Shown here: positions 33,863 through 45,350 of the stretch, one piece after another
How the letters are laid out: every line of letters starts with the position of its first letter
How positions within the stretch are numbered: the first letter of the stretch is position 1
Assembly: GCA_029204225.1 (NCBI GenBank)
Contig: CM055096.1
Coordinates: 77,490,580-77,554,579, forward strand
DNA from: Diphasiastrum complanatum
Taxonomy: Eukaryota; Streptophyta; Lycopodiopsida; Lycopodiales; Lycopodiaceae
Length of the DNA stretch: 64,000 nt
Direction: 5' to 3'
The notes under the pieces: model-generated
Seen by the model: only the letters and a program-made list of their open reading frames with translations
What the model was told of the DNA's origin: nothing
Database searches by the model: none
Program-made: the position numbers and the translations under genes

Positions 33863-35273
33863 ATCTTGCATCTTCTATGAGTTTATCACTTTCCAATGTA
33901 CTTTATGTTCCTAATCTCGATGTTCATCTTTCTTTATCAGTAAGCAAGGAAGGTGTCTCTTGCTTTGCATTTACTATTAACAATTGGCTATGTCTTGTCT
34001 CTTCAAGTTTCATGATGCATGTGTATTTTCCATTATGCAAAGCTTTTTGGAGTTATGGAGCTATTGGAAGGATTGCACTATATGGAGTCTTGTTCAACTA
34101 TAAGCCTAAGGTTGTGTACCTTAGTGTTCTTGAAGGTTATTGCTTTGCATGTGTTTTCTTGGAAGCAAGGATGGAGATCCAAGCTTATGGATCATGGTTG
34201 GATCCTTATCCACCAAGGAAGGCTACATAGCCTTTATACTCTTTATCTCGAAGGTGTTTGAGCATGGAGATTTTATTGATTTTGAAGATCTATTTTCAAC
34301 CTTGGAAGGGGCCAAGAGCAGTGCATCTCAATATGCATCACAGTTAGTTTCTTTTGCAGAAAGCCAACTTGTGGTGGGTCGAGGTTTGAGGAGGAGTATC
34401 CTCAACGTGAATGTTCAAGATCATCTTCATTGTACAAGGCCAAGTCCTTGTTGTTCTTATTTCATGGAAAAGAAAGGATAAGTGAAGGCGGTATATATTC
34501 TATTGTACTCACCTATGTTTCTCTTTTTTTGGTTGATGTTGTATCTTGCTTAATTGAGACCTGCTTATCTCAAAGATTAAGTAAGACTATAGTTTTGAAT
34601 GAAGTCTTTAGTTTGGAATTAATTCTTGTCATTGGTGACTTGATTATGTTTCCAAAATATCTAGAAAGCAAGATATCGTATCATCATTTGTGTGCTCTTA
34701 AATTGAGTAAGAGCAAGAATGAGTTTAGTACTCATAGTTTGGAAAAAGGAGTTTTTTCATGTTTTGAGGCATATTGTAAACTTCTTTTGAGAGTAAGTGA
34801 AACATCCAATGAGGACACTTACATCCTTAAGAAAGTATTTAGCCTCAATGAGATTTTGGTTTCAAGATTAGATCCATTTTGGATAGAGTTCATAGTGTTT
34901 GGACTAATTAAGCTAGTGTGCTTAATCTTGAATATTGCTCATGGTATAATCTTGATCTATATGATCTTTGTGATCATGATGAGGCATGGAGGCCTCGAGT
35001 TTTTCAGATTCTTATGCAGCCATCTTCATGCATGTGGACTTCTCAAATCTGAGATCAGTATCAAGCATGGAGGAGGCATATCGACATAGTGGCAGATTGG
35101 TGGAATATTTTTTAAAGGCATTTGGAAAAGATTTCTATCAAAGAGATCTTATCGTGGATTTGGTAAGCGTGCTGCTATGATGGATTCTTTGGATCTTCAC
35201 TTCAAATGCAAAGCAAAGAATTCACACACAAAGGATATTCATCAACATCATATAGATATATTTTAAGGAGGAG
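33863..35273 (+). other. Decayed 3' internal region of the copia element
   Basis: Several overlapping frames (34140-34481, 34430-35089) have no recognised domain. No RT or RNase H motif is visible. It ends in the purine tract AAGGAGGAG at 35265-35273. Confidence 0.5.
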
Positions 35274-36133
35274 TGTGAAGAATTGTAAAACATATCTATC
35301 TTACGTATGTTGATTTTGGGGGTTCTACCCATGTAAATTGATTGTACATATTCAAGGTGTGTGAATTGAGCACATATCCTTGTAGAATAGGGCGAGTTTG
35401 GATTAGGTAGATCAAATTCCATTGACATGCAAAATGTTTAGTTGATCTAGTATGACATGCAACAATGTTCACAATGTCTAGAGTGACATACATGTAGATT
35501 CACACATAGAATTGGTCAAATATGGACTTGGAGGAACTCGAGCTATATCAAATCCATTGTGTCCTAAGTTTCTATTGAGACATGCATAACATGCAAATAT
35601 AGTAATGGACACATGCAAGTAGAATTGTAGGTTCATAGTTGAGAAATTGACTTCTGGAGAAAGTAGGTAGAAGTTAGGTTCAATTTCTGCATGCAAGCTG
35701 TTAGGTGTCAATATGGTGGTAGTTTACACTTGATTAGGTGTAGGAAATGCATTGAATGCTAGTAGTACCATGAGCTAAGGCCCTCCTATATATGTACATA
35801 TGGTTCTCATTCATTTCTAATGATGAAGCAAGCTTTGGTAAGGTCATAATGTCAAAATTGGATCTCATGCTATTTTGCTTGTAATTGTATTCTCTTTCTA
35901 ATTCGAGATTGGTGTCTTCTTCATACATTATTATGCTTATGTATTTTTCCTATTTGTGAGGAATTAGTGTTGCTTTGATCTGTAGCATTTTAAATTGTGC
36001 TCTAGCCTCAAATCTGTTGGTAGATTGTAGTATTACTCTGCAGGTGATTTGTGTGCCACCATAAAGCATGGTAAAGATCATTCACACTTTTGTTGTGGTT
36101 CCCCACATGTGTGAAGTTGCTGGATTTTTCACA
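35274..36133 (+). repeat. Copia LTR with internal sequence on both sides
   Basis: It starts TGTGAAGAATTGTAAAAC right after the polypurine tract. It ends TTTTTCACA right before a primer site (36134-36146, TGATATCAGAGCC). An LTR normally has only one of these on each element end, so it is shared by two internal regions. Confidence 0.75.
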
Positions 36134-36260
36134 TGATATCAGAGCCATACCATGCTTTGAATGCTACTAACATCAGGTGTGTGAAATTTTTTTCGACAAT
36201 TCAAGCTAGAAAGTTGTTTAGCCCTTTTTTGTTATCTATTCTTGAAATTTTTTTGGATCA
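36134..36260 (+). other. Primer site and leader start beyond the LTR
   Basis: It matches the reverse complement of 36980-37105 (for example AAGCTAGAAAG and CTATCTATTCTTGAA). It breaks off at ATCAATGAG, where inverted LTR sequence begins. Confidence 0.65.
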
Positions 36261-36601
36261 ATGAGAACCATATGTACATATATAGGAGAGCCTTAGCTCA
36301 TGGTACTACTAGCATTCAATGCATTTCCTACACCTAATCAAGTGTAAACTACCACCATATTGACACGTAATAGCTTGCATGCAGAAATTGCACCTAACTT
36401 CTACCTACTTTTTTCAAATGTCAATTTCTCAACTATGAACCTACAATTCTACTTGCATGTGTCCATTACTATATTTGCATGCTATGCATGTCTCAATAGA
36501 AACTTAGGACACAATGGATTTGATATGGCTCGAGTTCCTCCAAGTCCATGTTTGACCAATTCTATGTGTAAATCTACATGCATGTCAATCTAGACATTGT
36601 A
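36261..36601 (-). repeat. Inverted partial copy of the copia LTR
   Basis: Reverse complement of about 35465-35815 (CTTGCATGCAGAAATTG, AACTTAGGACACAATGGATT). The join at ATGAG is shared by both parent sequences. Confidence 0.75.
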
Positions 36602-37105
36602 ACACATAAGAATCTGACAAATTCGAGGCCTCCATGCCTCATCTTATCCAATTCTATCTTTGATTGAGTACCAAAAGCTGTGAATGATGAATCATGCATG
36701 CAATATATTCAAATAAAAAAGTGTCCACTCGGGTTTTGGGTCTCTCCCTACCCCTCTTTAAGAGCTAATAACTCCTACTAGGATCATCAGAATGAATTGA
36801 AACCAAGTGCACTGGAAAGTAGACTCTTCTAGCTTTCCAACAAGCTATAATGTTAGTACCTTTGGACCTAGCATTAAGGAAATAGAATGAAATGATGTAT
36901 TTTGGTTTTCACATGTGTGAAAAGTCAGAATTCCATACATCCTCTGTTCTGGACTAAAAATATCAGTTGTAACCTCATTGATCCAAAAACTGTTCAAGAA
37001 TAGATAGCAAAAAAGTGCTAAACAGCTTTCTAGCTTGAATTGTCAGAAAATTCTTCATACACCTGATATTAGTAGCATTCAAAGCATGGTATGGCTCTGA
37101 TATCA
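36602..37105 (-). other. Inverted copia leader with primer site
   Basis: Includes 36640-36900, the inverted copy of the leader at 32265-32525. The primer site on the - strand at 37093-37105 is TGATATCAGAGCC. Confidence 0.7.
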
Positions 37106-37633
37106 TGTGAAAAATCCAGCAACTTCACACATGTGGGGAACCACAACAAAAGTGTGAATGATCTTTACCATGCTTTATGGTGGCACACAGATCACCTGCA
37201 GAGTAATACTACATTCTACCAACAGATCTAAGGCTAGAGCACAATCTAGAATGCTACAAATCAAAGCAACACTAATTCCTCACAAATAGGGAAAATACAT
37301 AAGCATAATAATGTATGAAGAAGACACCAATCTCGAGTTAGAGAGAGAATACAATTACAAGCAAAATAGCATGAGATCCAATTTTGACATTATGACCTTA
37401 CCAAAGCTTGATTCATGATTAGAAATGAATGAGAACCATATGTACATATATAGGAGAGCCTTAGCTAGTGGTATTACTAGCATTCAATGCATTTCCTCAA
37501 GTTACCACCATATTGACACCTAACAACTTGCATGCAGAAATTGCATCTAACTCTACCTACTTTCTCCAAATGCCAATTTCTCAACTATGAACCTACAATT
37601 CTACTTGCATGTGTCCATTACTATATTTGCATG
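37106..37633 (-). repeat. Inverted copia LTR, 5'-truncated
   Basis: On the - strand it ends GGATTTTTCACA next to the primer site and matches 35590-36133. About 310 bp of the LTR start is missing, replaced by LINE sequence at 37634. Confidence 0.7.
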
Positions 37634-38505
37634 CAAGGTTCTTAAGCAGGAAGGGCCATTTGAAATGAAAAGAACAACCAAAAGAAATGAGGTTTTTCAA
37701 AATTGGTGAGGGTTGGAGCAAAGAAGGAACACAGTCAATGAGGCGATATAAGAAAGCAGAAACGCTTGCCAATGATGAACAGGATGCAGAAGAGAAGAAA
37801 GGCGACGAAGCACCAAAGAGCAATTTTTAAGGGTGGGGTCTAGAATACCCAGACCACCATCCACAATAGGAGCATAAAAAACACACCAAGAAAGAAGTGG
37901 ACGCTTCCCAGCCTAGTGGAAACAATGAAGAGATTTGGAGAGGGCGTTGTGAAGAGAATGAGTAGCCACAAAGAGAGATGAAAAGTAAACTGTATAGGTC
38001 AAAAGAATATACCTAGCCACCAAGACTCTTGAGGGAAAAGACATAAAATGTGGATCCCAAGAGGCCAGCTTGGCAGCGAGGGAGTCCAGAAACTAGCGGG
38101 AACGTTGGGCGGAAGTCAAGTGAATACCAAAAGGAATACCAAGAAGACGAGTAATCGTGCCATGAGGAACCACTCGGATACCTAGAGTGGAAATCCAGAG
38201 GGGAGTGGAAAAGGAAAGAACATGAAGCTCAGACTTGCATTTATTGAGAAGGGAGGAGGATCAATAGTAGAATTCTTCAAAAAGAGAGAGGAGGTAACAA
38301 ACATGTGCCTCAGCAAGAAGAGAAAGAAGACTGACATCATCAGCAAAAAGTTGATGAGGAAGAGGACCCGCGAGTGAAAAGACAGGAGAAATAAGACGAG
38401 CAGAAGCAAACCGGTGGAAAGCACAAGAAAGAGGCTCAGTAGCAATGGAAAAAGCATAGGCGAAAGAGGACAACCTTGTCGAATGGCACAAGAAGGGAAG
38501 AAAGG
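37634..38505 (-). pseudogene. LINE reverse transcriptase remnant
   Basis: Frames on the - strand give SCAIRQGCPLSPMLF and, in another frame, FSIATEPLSCAFHRFASARL then PLPHQLFADDVSLLSL. These are the RQGCPLSP and xADD motifs of L1-type RT, broken by a frameshift between them. The rest is decayed. It fits as the upstream part of the LINE whose zinc-finger end is at 30908-31864. Confidence 0.8.
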
Positions 38506-38652
38506 GAAAATTGGACCCAACTTAAAAATGATCATGTGTATTGGTTTTGAATTAACCACGTACACTTTATTTGCATATTTGGCCTCATCTAGACTTAGAT
38601 TGCCAAACTAACTAAAAATGTAAAAAACTAGTAGACAATTTTCACCCTCTTC
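38506..38652 (-). repeat. Truncated 3' LTR of a short copia element
   Basis: It matches the reverse complement start of the LTR at 39474-40116 (GTGTATTGGTTTT, CACTTTATTT, CATATTTGGCCTCAT). On the - strand it follows the purine tract GAAGAGGG. Confidence 0.65.
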
Positions 38653-39473
38653 AACTAGTTTTAGCCTAGATTTAGAACATAAACGAAGATGTGGTCTATG
38701 CTTATGAATAAGTCTTTTCCCAATGATTACTCCTCCTCCTCCTCCATAAACCTATTCTAATGCACTAAGCACTCACTCTCCTCTCAAGAAATGAAGGAAT
38801 AGTGAAATTACAATGATTTAGAACATTGCAAAACTAGCTCTCTTGAAACTAGACAACTTACATGTAGATCTTGATGAATTTTGATCAACAAATGATCAAA
38901 TACAATAGATTGAAACTAAGCTATGAAAATTGATGACTCACACACAATTTGGAGATCTTATTACAATCAATCCTATTGACTCAACAAGAAATTATATGCA
39001 AAATAATTGACAATCTTGGTGCTCATCCATATAGGGAGACTTTTCTTTCAAGAGGAGCAAAGCTCATTCACAAAGGAAAATTTTCATCCAATAAAGGAGA
39101 TTAAATCATCCACATGGGGAGCATAGTCCACTCACTAGGGAGAGTCATGGAGCATAGCTCACTCACTAGTGGAGATTTTCAATTTGGAAGCTAGAAACAA
39201 TAATAAAGCTTCAATGTAGACAAAGTTTTCAACATATAAAAAGCTTGTTTGGATGAATCACATTAAATAACATAAATATCTATCCCTGGAGTATAAATTA
39301 CTTGAAATGACATGTAAATGGCACAAGATCATATAGATCCAACCACTACAAGTCATAAGAGATTATTTGATCAACGACAAATGTAGGCAGATGCAAAGAA
39401 TCATGCTAGATTGATGCAAAAACCTATTTTTGGAAAACTTGCTATTTTTGGCCACTAAACTGCTCTGATAACA
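38653..39473 (-). mobile_element. Non-coding internal region of the short copia element
   Basis: About 0.8 kb between primer site (39462-39473, TGTTATCAGAGC on the - strand) and polypurine tract, with no gag or pol frame. This resembles a non-autonomous or internally deleted element. Confidence 0.55.
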
Positions 39474-40116
39474 TGCCAAAATTTAAGATTCAAACTAATC
39501 CTAAACATAAATCTAGGCACAATAGAAGATGCACAAAAAATAATCTAACATTTGTAGACAATTCTACACAGAAAATTACTAGTTTGATCAAGATCTACTC
39601 ATCATAACTTGATAGATGCAAGAGATATTCCAAGGATATATAGATCTGAACCATTTCTCTATAAAAAGGCCATACGACAAAAAATGAACATTTATTTCCA
39701 CTCTCCAATAGAGATTGATCAAGCTTGCAACAAGTATTCTATTGACAAGTAGAAGAGAACCTAAAAGCTGACTCCAAAGCTTTCAAAATTAAAATACTTT
39801 TAAGAACTCTTTTTCTAGCATAGAACCTATTATTTATAACAGAGAGTGATGACTCTCTCTCCTCAAAATAGATGAGTTTAGCCAAGCTTATTAACAACTA
39901 GTCATAAAATAGTGATATTGGCCAAAATTGTCAAATCAAAGCTAAAAATGAACTTTTAATGACCAAGTGAAATTGGACCCAACTTAAACATGAACATGTG
40001 TATTGGTTTTACACGTGTGAACTAACCATGTACACTTTATTTTCATATTTGGCCTCATTTAGACTTAAATTACCAAACTACCTAGAAATTTAAAAAACTA
40101 GCAAACAATTTTCACA
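39474..40116 (-). repeat. 5' LTR of the short copia element
   Basis: On the - strand it starts TGTGAAAATTGTTTGC and ends TTTTGGCA, adjacent to the primer site; 643 bp. Confidence 0.65.
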
Positions 40117-41184
40117 AAAAAACACTTATACTTTTAATTTGTCCATTACAAATTACAAAGACAATCTCTATAGTTGCCACATTTTCCCTAGAGACATCTC
40201 CTAGGTTGAATCTGGTACGTAACAAGTACTAACAAAATCCCTCAAAAATTCTATACTCAATTTCTTTCCAAAGAATGTGACATGTGATATTTTGCCAAAT
40301 AAGGCCTCACTTAAAAACCTGTTCAAAAGCATTCTTAGCACAATCAACATCATCACCAAAAGAAGACAAGTGATCATACTCACAAAATATCCTATTTTTT
40401 TGATCGCCTATTGCATTTTGTTGAGCTATCTTTGAGTTTGAGAATTTGCTTTCATATGTACTACAAATGTTGAGAAACTCTTTGGAATGATGATGAGCAC
40501 CAATTTTGAGATTTAGAACATATAACTTTGTGTTGTTTTGACTCTCCATGGTCTCTTTGATGACCTTCTCCTCCAATACTAGAACTTTGTTTTGTGGATT
40601 GTCATTCTTTTTGCAACAAATTCTTAGTACCTATCTTTTTTGGCAACAAATGCTTATTATACATCCTTTTTAGTAGCTTTTTTTTTTTTTGTTTGTCACA
40701 TCCACATAATAAAGGTAAATGCTCTCTACTAGTTTTCCGTTTGTCATAAAAACATGATAAAGATACGTGCTCTCTAGTAGCTTCATGACACATTGGAGAA
40801 TATAGCATAAATCTCTCCATTTTCTTTATGCAGCACACCTTGCTTGACATGTTGAGCTAATCAAACCAAGAGTCTAAATAGAACTTCCTTTATGACTATC
40901 CATACCTTAACTGTTTGTCGATACATAGTGACCATTGTCTTTGCTTGTATTGCCCCTTGTGCTTGAAGTAGACCCTTCTAAGACACATTTATCCTTGCTT
41001 GTTGGAAACATGATATCTTTGATCCTACCATAGAAACAATTCCTACTCCTACTTGGATTCAAAGATACAAGAAACAAGACTAGGCATGTTACGTCTGGGG
41101 CTAAACATGCCACCATAAGAATAAAACCATGTCACCACCATCCTTTGTAGTGCCATCACCAATGTCCATGGTGATATTTCCTTG
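40117..41184. other. Unassigned sequence
   Basis: Short - strand frames (40307-40576, 40602-40850, 40907-41116, 41049-41309) have no recognisable domain. A diverged repeat of GTGCTCTCTA(C/G)TAG lies near 40721 and 40768. Confidence 0.4.
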
Positions 41185-41189
41185 AGTAC

Positions 41190-41891
41190 TGTAAAGAATT
41201 GCCAAAAATTGGCAAATCTAGCTTGATCAAAAACCATGAAGAATGGTGTAAGTTTTGTACATAATTGGGTTCCACACATATATGGCCAAAATGCCACGTG
41301 GCAACCCACTCCTAATGTAGGTTAGGTCAAGTCCATAGGGTTGGTCATGTCATTTTGGTAGTGATTCCTAATTTATAGTACCTACACCTAAGTTTAAGGC
41401 GAAAATTTGACAAACTAGCTACCTACTAAGCATAACTCTAGGATCTAGGCTAGGGTTTCATTTTAGGTCAAGGAGAGTGAGTTTACTTCCTTATTACATG
41501 CTGGAAATCCACCTAACTTCATGAAGGAAGTCGAATTTGCTATGTAGTCCCTCTCTCCATAGTGAGAAGATAGAAAATTTTTGGAGCTCATTGGCAATAT
41601 CAAGCTAGTTCACTATGTACATTGAGTTTTTGTGATCCAAATGAAACCAAATCAATTTCTACTTATTTCTTAGGTTGAAGGCCGTACTACAACCTGTAGT
41701 AGACACATGTGGGCTCGGATTTCAATGTTGATCAACGCTTTTGATTGTTAATGCTTGTTGTTTGTCAAATTGCCAATCTAGATCAACTTTTTTTGTGTCT
41801 AGTTTTTTGATAGATTGTTAAGAAAGCATCCAATCACTCTTGTGGATCTTTTCTAGATCCATTTATGGTCCTAAAGTACAGTACTTTCACA
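41190..41891 (+). repeat. 5' LTR of the gag-only element
   Basis: It starts TGTAAAGAATTGCC and ends GTACTTTCACA. It is close to the 3' LTR over its length, with scattered substitutions and small indels. Confidence 0.85.
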
Positions 41892-41904
41892 TGGTATCAG
41901 AGCC
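41892..41904 (+). other. Primer-binding site of the gag-only element
   Basis: TGGTATCAGAGCC, an initiator Met tRNA complement, directly after the LTR. Confidence 0.85.
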
Positions 41905-42247
41905 AAGTACAAGAGCATAAGCCATTGATCTAATGCAAATCCATTTTTAGCAAGTTTTAGTGCTATAAACTAGAATTGAGAGGGCAAGCTAGAATCTTGA
42001 TTTTGGTGAAGAGATTTGATCCCAAACTTGGTAGGGGTCCAAATCCATACTATGCACATGTGTGGGCACCTCTGAACCTGCATTTAATGAATGGTATTCA
42101 TTTGATCCAAAGAAATTCGATTTGTGAGCTTTTGATGTAATTTTTGGTGGAAATCTTAGGATACGCTACCAAGATTGAGGGCCATTGATTAGATTTGACT
42201 TAGGGTCATGAGATCTAATTAATCTAGGCTGAAATCAGTTCCTCTAA

Positions 42248-43384
42248 ATGTTGAGAGAAGTATCAGCATGTACTAGTGCTAAAGAGGCTTGGGAGTCTTT
42301 AAAATCAATCTATGAATCTAGTAACACTTCAAGAGTACTCATGCTTAGGAATCAGATTTTGCAAAGCATGAGGAGAAGTGAGGAGAGTGCACATGATTAT
42401 GTACTTAGAATCAAGTCTCTAAATAGGGAGTTGGCTTCCATTGGAGAGAAGATTCATGATGGAGAGCTTGTACAAATTGTCCTTAATGGTCTAGGAGATG
42501 ACTTTGCAAATTTGGTCCAAAGTTTTGCCATCCAAGATACTTTGCCAACTATAGAAAGACTTCACAGTGTATTAGTGACTGAAGAGTGTAGGATGCTCCA
42601 TGCAAAATCTAGGATGAGTACCTTGTCTTTGCAGAATGGTGATGAGAAAGCCAATTTCTCATTCAAGGGCAAAAAGAAGACCAATGGAAAGAAGAAGCAT
42701 CCAAAGGAGGCCAAAGAAGAGGATGATGCATCAAGCTCAAAGGATAAGTCAAAGCAGAAATGTTTCTTTTGTGGAAAGAAGGGGCATTATGCATCTGAAT
42801 GCTACAAGAGGCTAAGAGCCCAAGTGGAGGAGGACAAACAAGGAAACCTTGCAAAGGAGGAGGAGGAGGATGAAGTAGATGTATTCTTGATGGCATCTAC
42901 ATCCTCACCAACAAGAAATAACAATTCAAGAGACAATTGGTGGATCGACAGTGGGGCTAGCTCCCACATGTCTTGTGAAAAGGACTTTTTCTCAACCTTA
43001 CACTCTTTCAATGCTGCTAAAAAGGTTGTCTTTACTGCAAATGATGAAGAGTGTAGGATAGATGGTGTTGGCACCTTCTCTTTGTGGCTAGAATCCTCAA
43101 AATGCATGGATCTAAAAAATGTCTTTTATGTACCATCAATCACCAAGAATATGCTTAGTGTTGGTCTACTCTTAGAAAGTGGTTTGGATGTCCACTTTAA
43201 GCATGGTGTTTGCTTCATCTTGAAGAATGATGTTTGCATTGCAAAGGGATTTAAACATGGAAGATTGTTTAAGTTGGAAGCTAGTGTTGAGGAGATCACT
43301 CAAGAGGAGCAAAGTGTGTTCTTGCTTGCATTGAGGAGGAGCATCAAAAGGAGGAAGATCTTGAGGATCAGCCTCAAAGCATGA
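42248..43384 (+). CDS. Copia gag-protease protein, N-terminally shortened
   Basis: A 378-codon open frame. It begins at MLREVSACTSAKEAWESLKS, about 80 residues inside a normal copia gag; the W-K containing N-terminus is missing. UBN2 gag covers about 1-120. The zinc knuckle CFFCGKKGHYASEC is at about 178-191. An acidic linker follows, then the retropepsin start WWIDSGASSHMSC near 230 with the catalytic DSG intact. KNVFYVPSITKNMLSVGLL and GRLFKLEA close the protease and pre-integrase segment. It ends in LALRRSIKRRKILRISLKA. It is the longest undamaged transposon frame in the right half of the window. Confidence 0.85.
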   Translation: MLREVSACTSAKEAWESLKSIYESSNTSRVLMLRNQILQSMRRSEESAHDYVLRIKSLNRELASIGEKIHDGELVQIVLNGLGDDFANLVQSFAIQDTLPTIERLHSVLVTEECRMLHAKSRMSTLSLQNGDEKANFSFKGKKKTNGKKKHPKEAKEEDDASSSKDKSKQKCFFCGKKGHYASECYKRLRAQVEEDKQGNLAKEEEEDEVDVFLMASTSSPTRNNNSRDNWWIDSGASSHMSCEKDFFSTLHSFNAAKKVVFTANDEECRIDGVGTFSLWLESSKCMDLKNVFYVPSITKNMLSVGLLLESGLDVHFKHGVCFILKNDVCIAKGFKHGRLFKLEASVEEITQEEQSVFLLALRRSIKRRKILRISLKA

Positions 43385-44324
43385 GAGTTCCAAGGCCGAG
43401 TCATCAAATTGCATGCAAATTGTCCATTCAAGTGTGCATCTTGCAAGGGTGGTGAGCATTGGAGAGTATACTATCTTCGAATACTTTTTGGAAAGTAGTA
43501 GTAGACATGAGGTGACTTATTTCTTACCTTTAAGATTCATGGTGTTTATTACTTTGTATGACAAGACAATGAAATGGGATGCTTTGAAATCTACATTTGT
43601 TGTTGATAAAGCAATTTCATTGGATAACTATTTTTGTAATAGTTTGAATAGAGTCATAAAAGATGAAATATCATTTGCTTTGGAAATCTTTGTGTCCACA
43701 TGCTTTGTGCATGATCATTCCAATGTAAGGACCAAAGATTATCCTATTTCAATGATAGGAATAATGGTAGTGTTTTGCTCTTCAAGTAGAGATCATAGAA
43801 TCTACTTGTAAAAGAATTCGTCTATGGTGAAAATGTGATCTTTCAAGAGTGGAAGATTTGTAAACTTGAAGAAACACCTTTGGATCAACACCTTATTCAA
43901 TTCATTGATGTTTTGGAGTCAAGTCAAGTGGAGGAACAAGCTCAAGACCCAAGGACTCCAAGAAGAATCTTGAGTATCAAGATGGAGCCATCTAGGCTCA
44001 ATCATATGGATCAAGCAAGGCAAGTTGTCTTTGGCAACATTATGTATGCACTTAATAGTTTAATTGATGGTGCACAAAGTGCCTTGGAATCCATGGCTTG
44101 GCATGATGTATAGTTTTTGAAGTGTGCTACATGTATATAGACACATTTGTGGAACATCTTGTAAGGGATCCTTTAAGAGGTGGTGAAAGACCCTTCATGG
44201 ACATCATTCTCTATTGAAGTCTCAAAAGTTCCTTGTTTGTAGCTGTATTTTTTAGACACTTCTAAAAGCATTCATTCATCTAGAAAGAGAGTTGTAGATA
44301 GATCAAGCTAAATTTGAGGAGGAG
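43385..44324 (+). other. 3' internal region of the gag-only element
   Basis: Frames 43413-43811 and 43835-44113 lack integrase or RT motifs. The piece with EEQAQDPRTPRR may be the linker that normally lies between integrase and RT. It ends in the polypurine tract. Confidence 0.5.
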
Positions 44325-45023
44325 TGTGAAGAATTGCCAAAAATTGGCAAATCTAGCTTGATCAAAAACCATGAAGAATGGTGTAAATTTTGTACATAAT
44401 TGGGTTCCACACATGTATGGCCAAAATTCCACGTGGCAACCCCCTCCTAATGTAGGTTAGGTCAAGTCCATAGGGTTGGTCATGTCATTTTGGTAGTGAT
44501 TCCTACTTTATAGGACCTACACCCAAGTTTAAGGTAAAAATTTGACCAACTAGCTACCTACCAAGCATAACTCTAGGATCTAGGCTAGGGTTTCATTTTA
44601 GGTCAAGGAGAGTGAGTTAACTTCCTTATTACAGGCTGGAAATCCACCTAACTTCAAGAAGGAAGTCGAATTTGCTATGTAGTCCCTCTCTCCATAGTGA
44701 GAAGATAGAAATTTTTTGGAGCTCATTGGCAATCTCAAGCTAGTTCACTATGTACATTGAGTTTTTTTTATTCAAATGAAACCAAATCAATTTCTACTTG
44801 TTTCTCAGGTTGAAGGCTGTACTACAGCCTGTAGTACACACGTGTGGGCTCGGATTTCAATGTTGATCAATGCTTTTGATTGTTAATGCTTGTTGTTTGT
44901 CAAATTGCCAATCTAGATCAACTTTTTTGTGTCTAGTTTTTTGATAGATTGTTAAGCAAGCATCCAATCACTCTTGGATCTTTTGTAGATCCATTTATGG
45001 TCCTAAAGTACAGTACTTTCACA
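44325..45023 (+). repeat. 3' LTR of the gag-only element
   Basis: TGTGAAGAATTGCC to GTACTTTCACA, 699 bp, following the polypurine tract. Confidence 0.85.
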
Positions 45024-45109
45024 ATTACAACAAGCATTGGGTTCATAGTTTTGTTCTTCTATATATTGACTTTCAAATAGGGCTTTCTTCCTAGCCAGAA
45101 TGGTTTGTA

Positions 45110-45350
45110 GGATAGTATTTAAATAAAGGATTGTGTCTTTAAATGTTAAAGACCTTATCTTTGATACTAAGGACAATGTTTTTAAATTTTAAGAGCATTA
45201 CCTATTACTATTAAGGATGTTATCTTTTAATTTTAGAGACCCTACCTCTAGATACTAAGGGCATTGCTTTTAAAAATCTAAAGACATTGTTTCGGAACCT
45301 TAAAGGCATTGCCATTAAATATGAAAGATATTGCCTTTAAATATCAAATT
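45110..45350. repeat. Degenerate minisatellite, period about 22-23 bp
   Basis: About ten diverged copies of a unit like GGCATTGCCTTTAAATATTAAA. Clear examples are GCATTGCTTTTAAAAATC, GCATTGCCATTAAATATG and ATATTGCCTTTAAATATC. Confidence 0.65.

Larger units (their letters stand above)
41190..45023 (+). mobile_element. Non-autonomous copia-like LTR element carrying only gag-protease
   Basis: A complete element of 3,834 bp: 5' LTR 41190-41891, primer site 41892-41904, gag-protease 42248-43384, non-pol tail, polypurine tract (GAGGAGGAG, 44316-44324) and 3' LTR 44325-45023. Flanking 5-mers are AGTAC (41185-41189) and ATTAC (45024-45028), a target duplication with one mismatch. Integrase, RT and RNase H are absent, so it would depend on an autonomous partner. 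This matches the class of gag-only LTR elements known as TR-GAG. Confidence 0.85.

Noticed and set aside
42663-43459. Antisense frames over the copia gag
   Set aside because: Shadows of the 42248-43384 gag-protease frame.
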